From an uncultured Bacteroidales bacterium (GTDB taxonomy: Bacteria; Bacteroidota; Bacteroidia; Bacteroidales; UBA932), in the NCBI GenBank assembly GCA_945912085.1, contig CAMEBJ010000001.1, positions 1 to 24,657 of the forward strand: a stretch of 24,657 bases of DNA. The letters run 5' to 3'. The notes below the pieces were generated by a model. That model was not told where the DNA came from and made no database searches. It saw nothing but the letters and a program-made list of their open reading frames with translations. A program made the translations under genes and the position numbers. Positions 1-8,255 of the stretch are shown piece after piece. Positions within the stretch are counted from its first letter, which is position 1. Every line of letters begins with the position of its first letter.

Positions 1-1806
1 ATTATTTCCGCAATGCTGGCCGAAACACCGGCGGACAGATATGCTGCAATGAAGGCCCTCGGCACCTGGGTTTCAGGTTCTATGCTATACTCTCAGGGAA
101 CCATCGGCGGCATCAAGCCGGACGGCACCACCTTCCACCACGGAGGTCTCTATCCTGCCTATTCCGTCGGGGCATTCGCAGCCCTCGGAAACTGGTGCGA
201 TTTCACCTCAGGAACCGATTTCGTACCTGATGAGCCTGCAAGAAGATGCTTCAAGCACGCATTGCTCACTATGAGGAACTACTGCAACCTGACCGACTGG
301 GGAGTGGGAATCTGCGGCCGTCACCCTTTCAACGGTTTCATCCCGAAGGCTGACATCGAGGCATACGGCCGTCTGGCTGTTCTCGGTGACCTCACCGGAA
401 GCGGTCTGGAAGTGGATCCGGAACTGGGTGGAGCCTACCTCACTCTCGGAGGTGCTGACAAGAAGATCATCGCCACAATCCGCAAGGCAGGAATCTCCGC
501 CTGTCCTGCCCCTGAAGGCTTCTTCGTCTACAATTACGGAGCCATCGGAATCCACCGCAGGGACAACTGGATGATTTCCCTGAAGGCTTTCAACTCCGAT
601 GTCTGGTCATCTGAAATATACACCAACGACAACCGTTTCGGCCGTTACCAGAGTTACGGAACCGCTCAGTACATCGGAGGCGGCAATCCGGTTTCCGCAA
701 AGGCCAGCGGCTACAGCCAGGAAGGCTGGGACTGGAACAGGATGCCGGGAGCAACCACTGTTCACCTTCCTTTCGAACTTCTCGAAAGTCCTCAGCGCAA
801 CACCCTGATGGAGCGCAATGACAGCCGCTTCCCGGGAGTGTCCTCTCTTGAGGGACGCAACGGAGTGCTTGCCTTCACCTACAAAGAGCGCAAGCGCAAG
901 AATTTCTGCGAAGGGGCAACGGCTACAAAGAGCGTGTTCTGTTTCGACAACAGGATTATATATATAGGTACGGGTATATCTAACAATGGCCGTCTTTGCG
1001 AATGCGACGGCACAATCTATCCGACCGAAACCACCCTCTACCAATATGCAATCGAGGACAAGGCCGCACAGGTGGATATCAATGCCGAGTATTTCGATGC
1101 TTTCCCGTTCTCCTGGTATCAGTCCGAGCACGAGAAGACTGTCATCACCGACCCTCAGGGCAATTTCTACATTCTGCCTGATGGCTATGGCCTGACAGTT
1201 CTCAAAAAACACCAGAGTTCTCCTTCCGACACGAAGAAAAAGACCGGGGAGGGAGACTTTATGACAGCCCTGATCAATCACGGGACGGCTCCTCAGGATG
1301 CTTCCTACGAGTATATGATGCTTGTCAGACCATCCAACAAGGAGGTTTCCAAATTCAGCAAATCCCTGCCTTACACCGTGATTAAGGCTGACAATGATGC
1401 TCACGTGGTGAACGACCACCTGAGCGGTACGACAGCCTATGTCTGCTACGGGCAGTTCCGCGGGGCTTCCTGCCGCGAGGCCTTCTCCAAGCTTCCGAAA
1501 GGAAAGGAGGCAAAGCCGTATCTGCCAGTTTCCTACATCGACAGGGAGACAATCGTGATGGAGCGCTCGCTTGACGGGATTACCACTGTAATGAGTGTCT
1601 GCACTCCGGATCTGGGAATCACCGAGAAAGGCTACACCACAATCCAGGCCAGTCAGCCGATTGTAAAGAAGGTGGTTCTTGCTGGTAAATATGCCCTTGC
1701 CGCTGACAATTCTCAGGTTGAGGTTACCTCCGAGGGGGAAGACACCGCTCTGACGGTAACCTGCCTGCACGGCCAGCCTGTGGAATTCAACCTTATTAAA
1801 AAATAA
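1..1806 (+). CDS. PL8 family polysaccharide lyase, chondroitinase ABC-like (5' truncated)
   Basis: This is the C-terminal part (about 600 residues) of a polysaccharide lyase of family 8. These enzymes cleave uronic-acid glycans such as chondroitin sulfate or hyaluronan by beta-elimination. The frame is open to the first base of the window, so the signal peptide and most of the N-terminal alpha-toroid are missing; the ATG at 13 is internal. Counting from it, the motif HHGGLYPAYS (residues 42-51) aligns with the catalytic His/Tyr motif of chondroitinase ABC I, with His43 and Tyr50 at the same 7-residue spacing. Arg103 (in CGRHPF) matches the catalytic Arg, and Glu201 (in SSEIYTNDNR) is the probable catalytic Glu. 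The rest is the beta-sandwich region. It lies 14 bp upstream of a susC gene and is probably co-transcribed with it. The exact substrate is inferred, not shown. No sulfatase or GH88 gene is in the window. Confidence 0.88.
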   Translation: MISAMLAETPADRYAAMKALGTWVSGSMLYSQGTIGGIKPDGTTFHHGGLYPAYSVGAFAALGNWCDFTSGTDFVPDEPARRCFKHALLTMRNYCNLTDWGVGICGRHPFNGFIPKADIEAYGRLAVLGDLTGSGLEVDPELGGAYLTLGGADKKIIATIRKAGISACPAPEGFFVYNYGAIGIHRRDNWMISLKAFNSDVWSSEIYTNDNRFGRYQSYGTAQYIGGGNPVSAKASGYSQEGWDWNRMPGATTVHLPFELLESPQRNTLMERNDSRFPGVSSLEGRNGVLAFTYKERKRKNFCEGATATKSVFCFDNRIIYIGTGISNNGRLCECDGTIYPTETTLYQYAIEDKAAQVDINAEYFDAFPFSWYQSEHEKTVITDPQGNFYILPDGYGLTVLKKHQSSPSDTKKKTGEGDFMTALINHGTAPQDASYEYMMLVRPSNKEVSKFSKSLPYTVIKADNDAHVVNDHLSGTTAYVCYGQFRGASCREAFSKLPKGKEAKPYLPVSYIDRETIVMERSLDGITTVMSVCTPDLGITEKGYTTIQASQPIVKKVVLAGKYALAADNSQVEVTSEGEDTALTVTCLHGQPVEFNLIKK

Positions 1807-1820
1807 CTAAACTATATGAT

Positions 1821-4800
1821 ATGAAGAGATTCTTGAAACTCTTTGCGTCCTTGTCTGCGCTTGTTCTGTCGGTTTTGTCAGTCAAAGCCCAGAATCAGAG
1901 CGTGACCGGACGCGTTGTTGACGAGACGGGGCAACCCCTGATTGCAGTCACTGTCTATCAGGACGGTAACACAACCAACGGTACCGTCACCGATGGAGAT
2001 GGAAATTACACCATCAGCGTTCCTTCAAAGGCCACGCTGGTTTTCTCCTGCCTCGGTTTTGAGGAGGTCAGGCAGAATGTGGCTTCACGTGCAGTCATCA
2101 ACGTGACGATGAAAGAGGAGAAACTTGCAATTGACGCCGCAGAAGTCGTCAGCATAGGTTATGGCTCCGTTACACGGCGTGACCTCACCGGTTCCGTCAG
2201 CAAGGTGGATATGGAAGACATAATGAAGACCCAGGTGACCAACTTCGACCAGGCTCTTGCCGGAAGGGTTGCCGGAGTGGTGGTTACCACTTCCGACGGT
2301 GCTCTCGGAGCTGAGGCTAACATCACTATCCGAGGAAACAACTCTTTGACACAGAGCAGTGCTCCTCTGTACATCATCGATGGATTCCCTTCTGAGAGTT
2401 CTATGGCGACAGCCCTGAACTCCGCCGACATAGAGTCAATCGACATTCTGAAGGATGCCTCTGCAACGGCCATCTACGGAGCCCGCGGAGCCAACGGTGT
2501 CATCGTGATTACCACCAAGCAGGGCGTCGAGGGCAAACCGAAGGTGAATTTCACGGCTTCCTGGAGCGGGAATATGGTTGCCAAAAAGGTGGATATGATG
2601 GATGCCTACGATTTCGTCTGCTTCCAGACCGACCAGTACAATGTCTCAGGTTCCACAAATATCTACCTCAAGGGAGAGGACGGAACGAACAATTTCTATT
2701 CACTGGAGGACTACCGCAATGTCGAGAGCATCGACTGGCAGGACCAGATTTACCGCAATGCCTTCGTGCAGAACTACAATGTCTCTCTTTCGGGAGGAAG
2801 CAAGACTGCCGGCAACAGGTACAATGTCAGTTTCTCCGCCACGGACCAAGACGGTGTCATCGTCAACTCCAATTTCCAGCGTTACCAGGGCAAGGTGAAT
2901 TTCTCACAGAAACTCGGGAAAAAGGTTCAGTTCGACCTGATGGCGAACTACTCCAGGGCTGTCACCAACGGAGTTAACCCGACTTCACCGACTTCAAGTT
3001 CCTCTGCATCAGGATGGCTGATGTACTCCGTCTGGGGTTATCGCCCGACCAAACCGATTTCCCAGATGGGTACGGGATCACTTCTGGACGATCTGATTGA
3101 CGAGGGTGTCAGTGACAGCAGCGACTACCGTTTCAACCCTGCCAAGACTGTGCGCAACGAGTACCGTAAGACCATCATAGATTATCTCCAGGCAAATGCA
3201 TCCCTTACCTGGGACATCACTTCCGACCTCAAGCTGAAGGTCAGCGGAGGCTACAATATGTACAAGAGAAGGAGGGAGGAGTTCAACGGTACACAGACTT
3301 ACACCGGTTACGAAGGTTCCACTTCCAGCAAGGGAATCAACGGTGCAATCTACTGGAATGACAAAACCACCTGGCTGAACGAGAACACCCTCACCTGGAC
3401 GAAACACATCAAGAGAAACCATCACCTCCAGACTATGATCGGTTTCACGATGCAAGGCGAGACTTACGACTACAAGGGTACCCGTTCCGAGAAGATGTCG
3501 ACCGATGAGCTGGGCATCAACGGAATGCACACCGGAAGCTACCAGAGTGTCACCCCTTGGCAGTACGACTGGAGGATGATGTCGGGACTGTTCCGTCTGA
3601 ACTACAATTACAAGTACAAATACTACCTGACCGCATCTTTCCGTGCCGACGGTTCATCGAAATTCCCGACCCACAACAGATGGGGCTACTTCCCTTCAGC
3701 CGGTCTGTCCTGGAACTTCAACCGTGAGGACTGGCTCAAGAATGAGAAATGGCTCAGCAACGGAAAACTCAGGGCTTCCTGGGGTATGACAGGTAACAAC
3801 CGTACCTCGACCCCTTACGACTACTATTACCAGATTTCTTCCATAAAGGGTTCCGCTAACTCCTACGACTATGTCTTCAACGGTCAGATTGTCTCCGGCT
3901 ATTTCCCTTCAAATATGTCCAACGAGAAACTTAAATGGGAAACTACTGCGCAGTGGAACATCGGACTTGACGTGGGATTCTTCGACGGCAGGCTCAAGGC
4001 GACTGTGGACTGGTACCTGAAAGACACCTACGACCTGCTTCTCAACGCCACGATTCCGGCATCTTCCGGCTACACTTCCGCGATGATGAACATTGGCTCT
4101 ATGCGCAACCGCGGATGGGAATTCACCATTGATGCGACCCCTGTAAAGACCCGCAAGTTCGAGTGGGACGTCAATGTCAACCTCGCAATCAACAGGAACA
4201 TCGTGACGGGACTCAACGAGAACCAGTATTCTCTCTTCTCTGCAGTGAACTGGGAACAGAAGTTCAATTCCCAGTATCCTTACATCACCCAGGTCGGCAA
4301 GCCTTCCGGGATGATGTACGGTTTTATCTACGAAGGAACCTACAAACTGGATGAGTTCCAGAACGGTTCAACCCTCAAGGCCGGCATTCCGTACCTGACA
4401 AGCGTCGGCAGGGATGGCGTGAAGCCTGGTGACCCGAAGTACCGCGACCTGAATGAGGACGGAGTGATTGACGACAACGACCGCACTGTCATCGGTTGCG
4501 GCCAGCCTCTCGCAACGGGAGGTTTCAGCACTGCCTTCCGTTTCTACGGCTTCGACCTGAACCTGTTCTTCCAGTGGAGCTACGGCAATGACATCCTGAA
4601 TGCCAACCGCTTGATGTTCGAGAACGGTACAACCTCCAGCCTTAACCAGTTCTCAAGCTACAGGGACAGATTCGATGCGCAGAGAAATCCTGACAGCGAC
4701 ATCCCGGCAGTTCAGGCAAACGGAATGTTCGTCTATTCTTCAAGGGTAATCGAAGATGGTTCCTACCTGAGGCTCAAGAACATATCCCTTGGCTACACCT

Positions 4801-5000
4801 TCCCGCGCTCCGTGCTCAGGAAGATGAAGTTCGACACCGTGAGGGTCTATCTCTCTGCCGACAATGTCTATACCTTCACCAAATATTCCGGACCGGACCC
4901 TGAGGTCTCAACGAGAAATTCAGTTCTGACCCCAGGCTTCGACTGGTCCGCCTATCCGCGTGCCTTTGGCATCACCGGAGGAGTTTCATTCACTTTCTAA
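1821..5000 (+). CDS. SusC/RagA-family TonB-dependent outer-membrane transporter
   Basis: This 1059-residue protein imports oligosaccharides across the outer membrane, with energy from TonB. Domains in order: a signal peptide with likely cleavage after VKA (residue 23); a carboxypeptidase-regulatory-like domain at about 25-98 (SVTGRVVDETGQPL); a TonB plug at about 108-235 with the typical LYIIDGFP (183-190) and DASATAIYGARGANGVIVIT (212-231); and a beta-barrel ending in the aromatic terminus SFTF. It has no STN domain, unlike the second SusC in the window. It follows the PL8 lyase by 14 bp and precedes susD by 12 bp. An acidic DLNEDGVIDDND loop in the barrel near residue 875 resembles loops common in this family. 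The substrate probably follows the lyase, an acidic glycan. Confidence 0.97.
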   Translation: MKRFLKLFASLSALVLSVLSVKAQNQSVTGRVVDETGQPLIAVTVYQDGNTTNGTVTDGDGNYTISVPSKATLVFSCLGFEEVRQNVASRAVINVTMKEEKLAIDAAEVVSIGYGSVTRRDLTGSVSKVDMEDIMKTQVTNFDQALAGRVAGVVVTTSDGALGAEANITIRGNNSLTQSSAPLYIIDGFPSESSMATALNSADIESIDILKDASATAIYGARGANGVIVITTKQGVEGKPKVNFTASWSGNMVAKKVDMMDAYDFVCFQTDQYNVSGSTNIYLKGEDGTNNFYSLEDYRNVESIDWQDQIYRNAFVQNYNVSLSGGSKTAGNRYNVSFSATDQDGVIVNSNFQRYQGKVNFSQKLGKKVQFDLMANYSRAVTNGVNPTSPTSSSSASGWLMYSVWGYRPTKPISQMGTGSLLDDLIDEGVSDSSDYRFNPAKTVRNEYRKTIIDYLQANASLTWDITSDLKLKVSGGYNMYKRRREEFNGTQTYTGYEGSTSSKGINGAIYWNDKTTWLNENTLTWTKHIKRNHHLQTMIGFTMQGETYDYKGTRSEKMSTDELGINGMHTGSYQSVTPWQYDWRMMSGLFRLNYNYKYKYYLTASFRADGSSKFPTHNRWGYFPSAGLSWNFNREDWLKNEKWLSNGKLRASWGMTGNNRTSTPYDYYYQISSIKGSANSYDYVFNGQIVSGYFPSNMSNEKLKWETTAQWNIGLDVGFFDGRLKATVDWYLKDTYDLLLNATIPASSGYTSAMMNIGSMRNRGWEFTIDATPVKTRKFEWDVNVNLAINRNIVTGLNENQYSLFSAVNWEQKFNSQYPYITQVGKPSGMMYGFIYEGTYKLDEFQNGSTLKAGIPYLTSVGRDGVKPGDPKYRDLNEDGVIDDNDRTVIGCGQPLATGGFSTAFRFYGFDLNLFFQWSYGNDILNANRLMFENGTTSSLNQFSSYRDRFDAQRNPDSDIPAVQANGMFVYSSRVIEDGSYLRLKNISLGYTFPRSVLRKMKFDTVRVYLSADNVYTFTKYSGPDPEVSTRNSVLTPGFDWSAYPRAFGITGGVSFTF

Positions 5001-5012
5001 AGATTACGGGAT

Positions 5013-6716
5013 ATGAAGAATATGAAATATATATCAACGGCTGCCGCCCTTGCGCTCCTTCTTTCCTCCTGCAGCTTCCTTGACGTGAAACCGGTCATTA
5101 TCGAGGACACTCCTTATTCCTCGAAGACCGAGGTCCTCTACGGTCTGGCAGGCTGCTACGGAGTGATCAACAATGAGGAATTTTACGGCAACTACTATTC
5201 TCTGATGCTTTCGGGATGCGATGACCTGTGCTATTTCAACAGGACATCCACTTCCAACTTCTCGATGTGGTACAGGCACGATGCAAGCTCCGCCGAGATT
5301 TATGCCGCCTGGACAGAAATATATTCGGGAATCAAGAATGCCAATGCCTTTATGACCAAGGTTGAGAATTCGGAATATGACCCGGACCACATCTGCTACA
5401 ACGAGGCCCGTTTCCTTCGTGCCTACTATCATTTCATCCTGGCCCAGACCTGGGGAAATGTCCCGTTGAAATTGAAGGAGGACCGCTCAGCCGAGAATCT
5501 TTCAGTTGCAGCAACCCCTCAGTACGACGTCCTGAAATGGTGTATCTCCGAGATGGACGAGTGCCTTGCCCTTGCATCTGAATCGCTGGAGAACACCCCT
5601 TCAAGGGTGAGCCGCACAACTATGCAGGGAATCCTTGCCCGTGTCTGCCTCTTTACTGCCGGAGCAACGGTTGACAGGAACGACGGTGTGTCAGAGAAGG
5701 ATTATTACAAGAAGGCAATGGACTATGCCAAGGCTGTGATTGACAGCGGGAAGCATCGTCTGAATCCGAGCTATTCCCAGGTATTCATCAATATGATTTC
5801 CGACCTTTACGACACCGACTATCGCGAGTCGATGTGGGAGGCTGACTTTGTGGGCAACCAGTCTAGTGCCGACAACTGGAGCAACGGACGAATCGGTGAT
5901 GAAATCGGCCTTCAGAACACGGCCTCGACTGACTTTATGCTTTTCAAGAGCAATTACTCCTACGGCCGTTACAACGGTTCGCTGAAACTTTGGGATATGT
6001 ACCTGAATCAGGACAGAACCACCGGGGAAAAAGGTGACCTCAAGGATGCGAGGGCTGAGTGGAACCTTCCGCCGTACAACTACAAGGGCAATGCGAAATA
6101 TCCTCCTTACGGAGAGACCGAAGGAACCTGTGCGGCTGGAATTGACCGTGCTCCTTATGTTTACCGCAATGTTTCCACAACGAAAGATCCGACGACGGCC
6201 GGAGGCTCACGCAATTGTGGAAAATACCGCCGCGAAGTTCAGTATGAGGGTCATCAGGACTCCAAACGTCTGCGTACACAGATCAATTACCCGATTCTAC
6301 GCTATTCCGATGTGCTTCTGATGTATGCCGAGGCATACAACGAGTACTATCAGGCTCCTTCGCAGGAGGCTTACGACTATGTTGCGGAAGTCCGTACCAG
6401 GGCAGGAGTCTCTACAAATCCCTTCAGCGACTATTCCGACTATGCTTCCTTCAGGGATTTCGTAAGGAACGAGAGAGGAAGGGAACTCTGCTTCGAGTCT
6501 CTCCGCAAATATGACCTCATCCGCTGGGGAATTTTCGTTCAGGAAATGCACAATTACTCCGAATGGACTTCCGACGAGAGATGGTCCTACGACACTTCAA
6601 CTTCCAATCTTGCGTCCACTACCGGTGCCGCGGTACAGGAAAAGCACATTGTAATGCCTCTGCCTTCAATCGAACTGGGTGTCAACACCCTTTTGAAGCA
6701 ACACCCCCTCTGGTAG
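5013..6716 (+). CDS. SusD/RagB-family glycan-binding outer-membrane lipoprotein
   Basis: This 567-residue lipoprotein would sit as the lid on the SusC at 1821-5000 and bind glycan at the cell surface. The signal peptide ends in the lipobox LSSC with Cys20 as lipidated residue. Family hallmarks are the helical TPR-like stretch ARFLRAYYHFILAQTWGNVP in the N-terminal half, YPILRYSDVLLMYAEAYNE in the C-terminal half, ERGRELCFESLRKYDLIRWG, and a C-terminal segment of the LPSIE...LKQHPLW type. The start could also be the ATG at 5022, which leaves a shorter but still working signal peptide. It is 12 bp from susC and 21 bp from the next lipoprotein gene, so these are one operon. Confidence 0.96.
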   Translation: MKNMKYISTAAALALLLSSCSFLDVKPVIIEDTPYSSKTEVLYGLAGCYGVINNEEFYGNYYSLMLSGCDDLCYFNRTSTSNFSMWYRHDASSAEIYAAWTEIYSGIKNANAFMTKVENSEYDPDHICYNEARFLRAYYHFILAQTWGNVPLKLKEDRSAENLSVAATPQYDVLKWCISEMDECLALASESLENTPSRVSRTTMQGILARVCLFTAGATVDRNDGVSEKDYYKKAMDYAKAVIDSGKHRLNPSYSQVFINMISDLYDTDYRESMWEADFVGNQSSADNWSNGRIGDEIGLQNTASTDFMLFKSNYSYGRYNGSLKLWDMYLNQDRTTGEKGDLKDARAEWNLPPYNYKGNAKYPPYGETEGTCAAGIDRAPYVYRNVSTTKDPTTAGGSRNCGKYRREVQYEGHQDSKRLRTQINYPILRYSDVLLMYAEAYNEYYQAPSQEAYDYVAEVRTRAGVSTNPFSDYSDYASFRDFVRNERGRELCFESLRKYDLIRWGIFVQEMHNYSEWTSDERWSYDTSTSNLASTTGAAVQEKHIVMPLPSIELGVNTLLKQHPLW

Positions 6717-6737
6717 AATTTCCGAACCGTAAAACAG

Positions 6738-7769
6738 ATGAATATGATGAAAAAATACATTGCATATATGATTCTCCCGACGCTGGTTCTGTCCTCGTGC
6801 AGCCAGAAGATCGTCTTTGATGTGGACTACAATGTCACATTGAATCCGGAGAACACCTATTTTGCCGGAGAGCCGGTAAAGTTCGACATTACGGGAAATG
6901 TTGACAACCTGATGATGTACACCGGCGAGATTGGGTCTGAGTACCGCTACAAGGACCGCTATGAGGTGGCTGTGGAGGATGTCAAGTCCGCAGAACTTAC
7001 TCTTTCAATTAAAGGCAATTACGGAAGTTCCATCGGAGGTATGACTGTCTATCTCTCCGAAACTTTCGAGGGACTTGACGGTTCCGATGCTGAAAAGGAC
7101 AGGGAATATATCAACTCCCTGACGACTCAGATGGATGATCAGGAGAACATCCCAGGCTGGGAAAAGGTTCCGTACGTCGAGACAAAGCAGGATGATGGAA
7201 AGTTTGTGAATGTCACCGTGGACATCTCAAAATATGTCGGGCACTTTGCCATAGCCTTCCACTGGCATCCGTCAATTTACACGACTTCAGGAGGCGAATC
7301 TAGTGCAAGAAGGACCTACCGCGTCAATGGAGAAATGGACATAGACCTCGGCACCGGCACTCCTCAGTCATTGACTCTCAAGGATTTCGGTTACACGAAC
7401 TTTATGTTCGGGAGCTGGTATGAGAGCCCTTACGAGCACGACAAGAAGGATGACAAGGGAACTTTCAACAGTCAGGTAAGGTACAATGACAATTCAGGTA
7501 TGATTACTTTCATTGGAGAAAGCAGTACAGTCCATCCTGATGAACCAATCAATGCCTGGGTGTTCTCTAATCCGGTTTCCCTCAATTCTGTTTCAAATGA
7601 CAAACCTCTGGTGGTCAAGGATATGCAGAACTATATCTCCTCCTACGAGTACACCTGGAACGAACCTGGAACCTACACCGTGACCTTCGTCGGAATGAAT
7701 GCCAACTATGCCGGCGCTTCAAAGGAAGTTCACGAGTTCAAGATCACCATCCTTGAAAAAGTCAAGTAA
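6738..7769 (+). CDS. DUF5017-like surface lipoprotein, putative glycan-binding protein
   Basis: This is a 343-residue lipoprotein in the position where SusE/SGBP proteins are usually encoded. The signal peptide ends in the lipobox LSSC (Cys21). The N-terminal part (FAGEPVKFDITGNVDNLMMY, then TGEIGSEYRY) resembles DUF5017 proteins of Bacteroidetes PULs, where a beta-sandwich is followed by a motif like FYSGE-G-EY. The last 90 residues look like a PKD-type Ig fold (YEYTWNEPGTYTVTFVGMNA). The function is inferred from position: glycan binding at the surface beside SusCD. The start is uncertain between ATGs at 6738, 6744 and 6747, and all keep the signal peptide. It is the last gene before two terminators. 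Confidence 0.75.
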   Translation: MNMMKKYIAYMILPTLVLSSCSQKIVFDVDYNVTLNPENTYFAGEPVKFDITGNVDNLMMYTGEIGSEYRYKDRYEVAVEDVKSAELTLSIKGNYGSSIGGMTVYLSETFEGLDGSDAEKDREYINSLTTQMDDQENIPGWEKVPYVETKQDDGKFVNVTVDISKYVGHFAIAFHWHPSIYTTSGGESSARRTYRVNGEMDIDLGTGTPQSLTLKDFGYTNFMFGSWYESPYEHDKKDDKGTFNSQVRYNDNSGMITFIGESSTVHPDEPINAWVFSNPVSLNSVSNDKPLVVKDMQNYISSYEYTWNEPGTYTVTFVGMNANYAGASKEVHEFKITILEKVK

Positions 7770-7775
7770 AAAACT

Positions 7776-7801
7776 GGCCGGGAATCACCCGGCCGTTTTT
7801 T
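7776..7801 (+). terminator. Rho-independent terminator of the PL8/susCD operon
   Basis: A 7-bp perfect G/C stem (GGCCGGG at 7776-7782 with CCCGGCC at 7788-7794) with loop AATCA is followed by G and six T. It lies 6 bp after the DUF5017-like stop codon. Confidence 0.9.
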
Positions 7802-7834
7802 ATCCCGACAATGCTAAGCGTGTGGAAAAATCTG

Positions 7835-8248
7835 CTATCGGAGCAGTCGTACGACTGCTCCGATTTTTTTCTTCCCGTCCCAGAGCCAGACCATATCTCC
7901 GTCAATTTTGGAGACGGTAAAATTGCACAATTTCTCGAGAATGTCATTGTCCGTGGTGTAGGTCAGCAATGCTTCAATCGTCTGTCCCTGCTCCTTTGGG
8001 ACATCCACGCACTTTACTACAAAGAAATTAGAGAACCTGTCGTCGGAAACCCTAAACTGTACTTCTTCGTCGTTGTAGCCAATCTGGTGTGTTCCCTCCT
8101 TGTAGGTCATTACCTGCTGACCGTTGATTGTAAGAGAAACTCCGTCGGATGAGTTTATGAACTCCTCGGGTGTCATGCCCTGGGGAAAACAGCCTGAAAG
8201 GAAGAAGATAGAGAGAGCCAGACTTGTGAATATACCGTAATTTTTCAT
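7835..8248 (-). CDS. Small lipoprotein of unknown function, paired with the M6-type metalloprotease
   Basis: I do not recognise this 137-residue protein. It begins with a clear lipoprotein signal (MKNYGIFTSLALSIFFLSGC, Cys20). The start is set at the ATG at 8248, preceded by AGGA, 7 bp after the stop of the protease gene; an earlier ATG at 8299 would lie inside that gene. The mature part is short and mixed, with GVSLTINGQQVMTYKEGTHQ in the N-terminal half and FTVSKIDGDMVWLWDGKKK near the end, and no known domain is evident. The final residues GAVVRLLR are encoded in the terminator palindrome of the convergent operon. The tight spacing suggests co-expression with the protease. A role as inhibitor, chaperone or partner is only a guess. 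Confidence 0.75.
   Translation of the reverse strand: MKNYGIFTSLALSIFFLSGCFPQGMTPEEFINSSDGVSLTINGQQVMTYKEGTHQIGYNDEEVQFRVSDDRFSNFFVVKCVDVPKEQGQTIEALLTYTTDNDILEKLCNFTVSKIDGDMVWLWDGKKKIGAVVRLLR
7839..7870 (+). terminator. Second, tandem terminator; overlaps the 3' end of the opposing lipoprotein gene
   Basis: A 24-bp perfect palindrome (arms 7839-7850 and 7851-7862, CGGAGCAGTCGT and its complement) is followed by A and seven T on the + strand. It lies 38 bp beyond the first hairpin, so it is a backup stop for the PUL transcript. On the - strand the same bases encode the last residues of the lipoprotein gene. The nearest T-run in that direction is shifted about 8 bp from the stem, so termination of the - transcript here is less certain. 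Confidence 0.8.
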
Positions 8249-8255
8249 TGCATTC

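Noticed and set aside
607..1770. Long open frame of 387 codons on the - strand inside the PL8 lyase gene
   Set aside because: It lies opposite a gene with clear family motifs, has no recognisable domain or signal, and reflects codon bias of the real gene.
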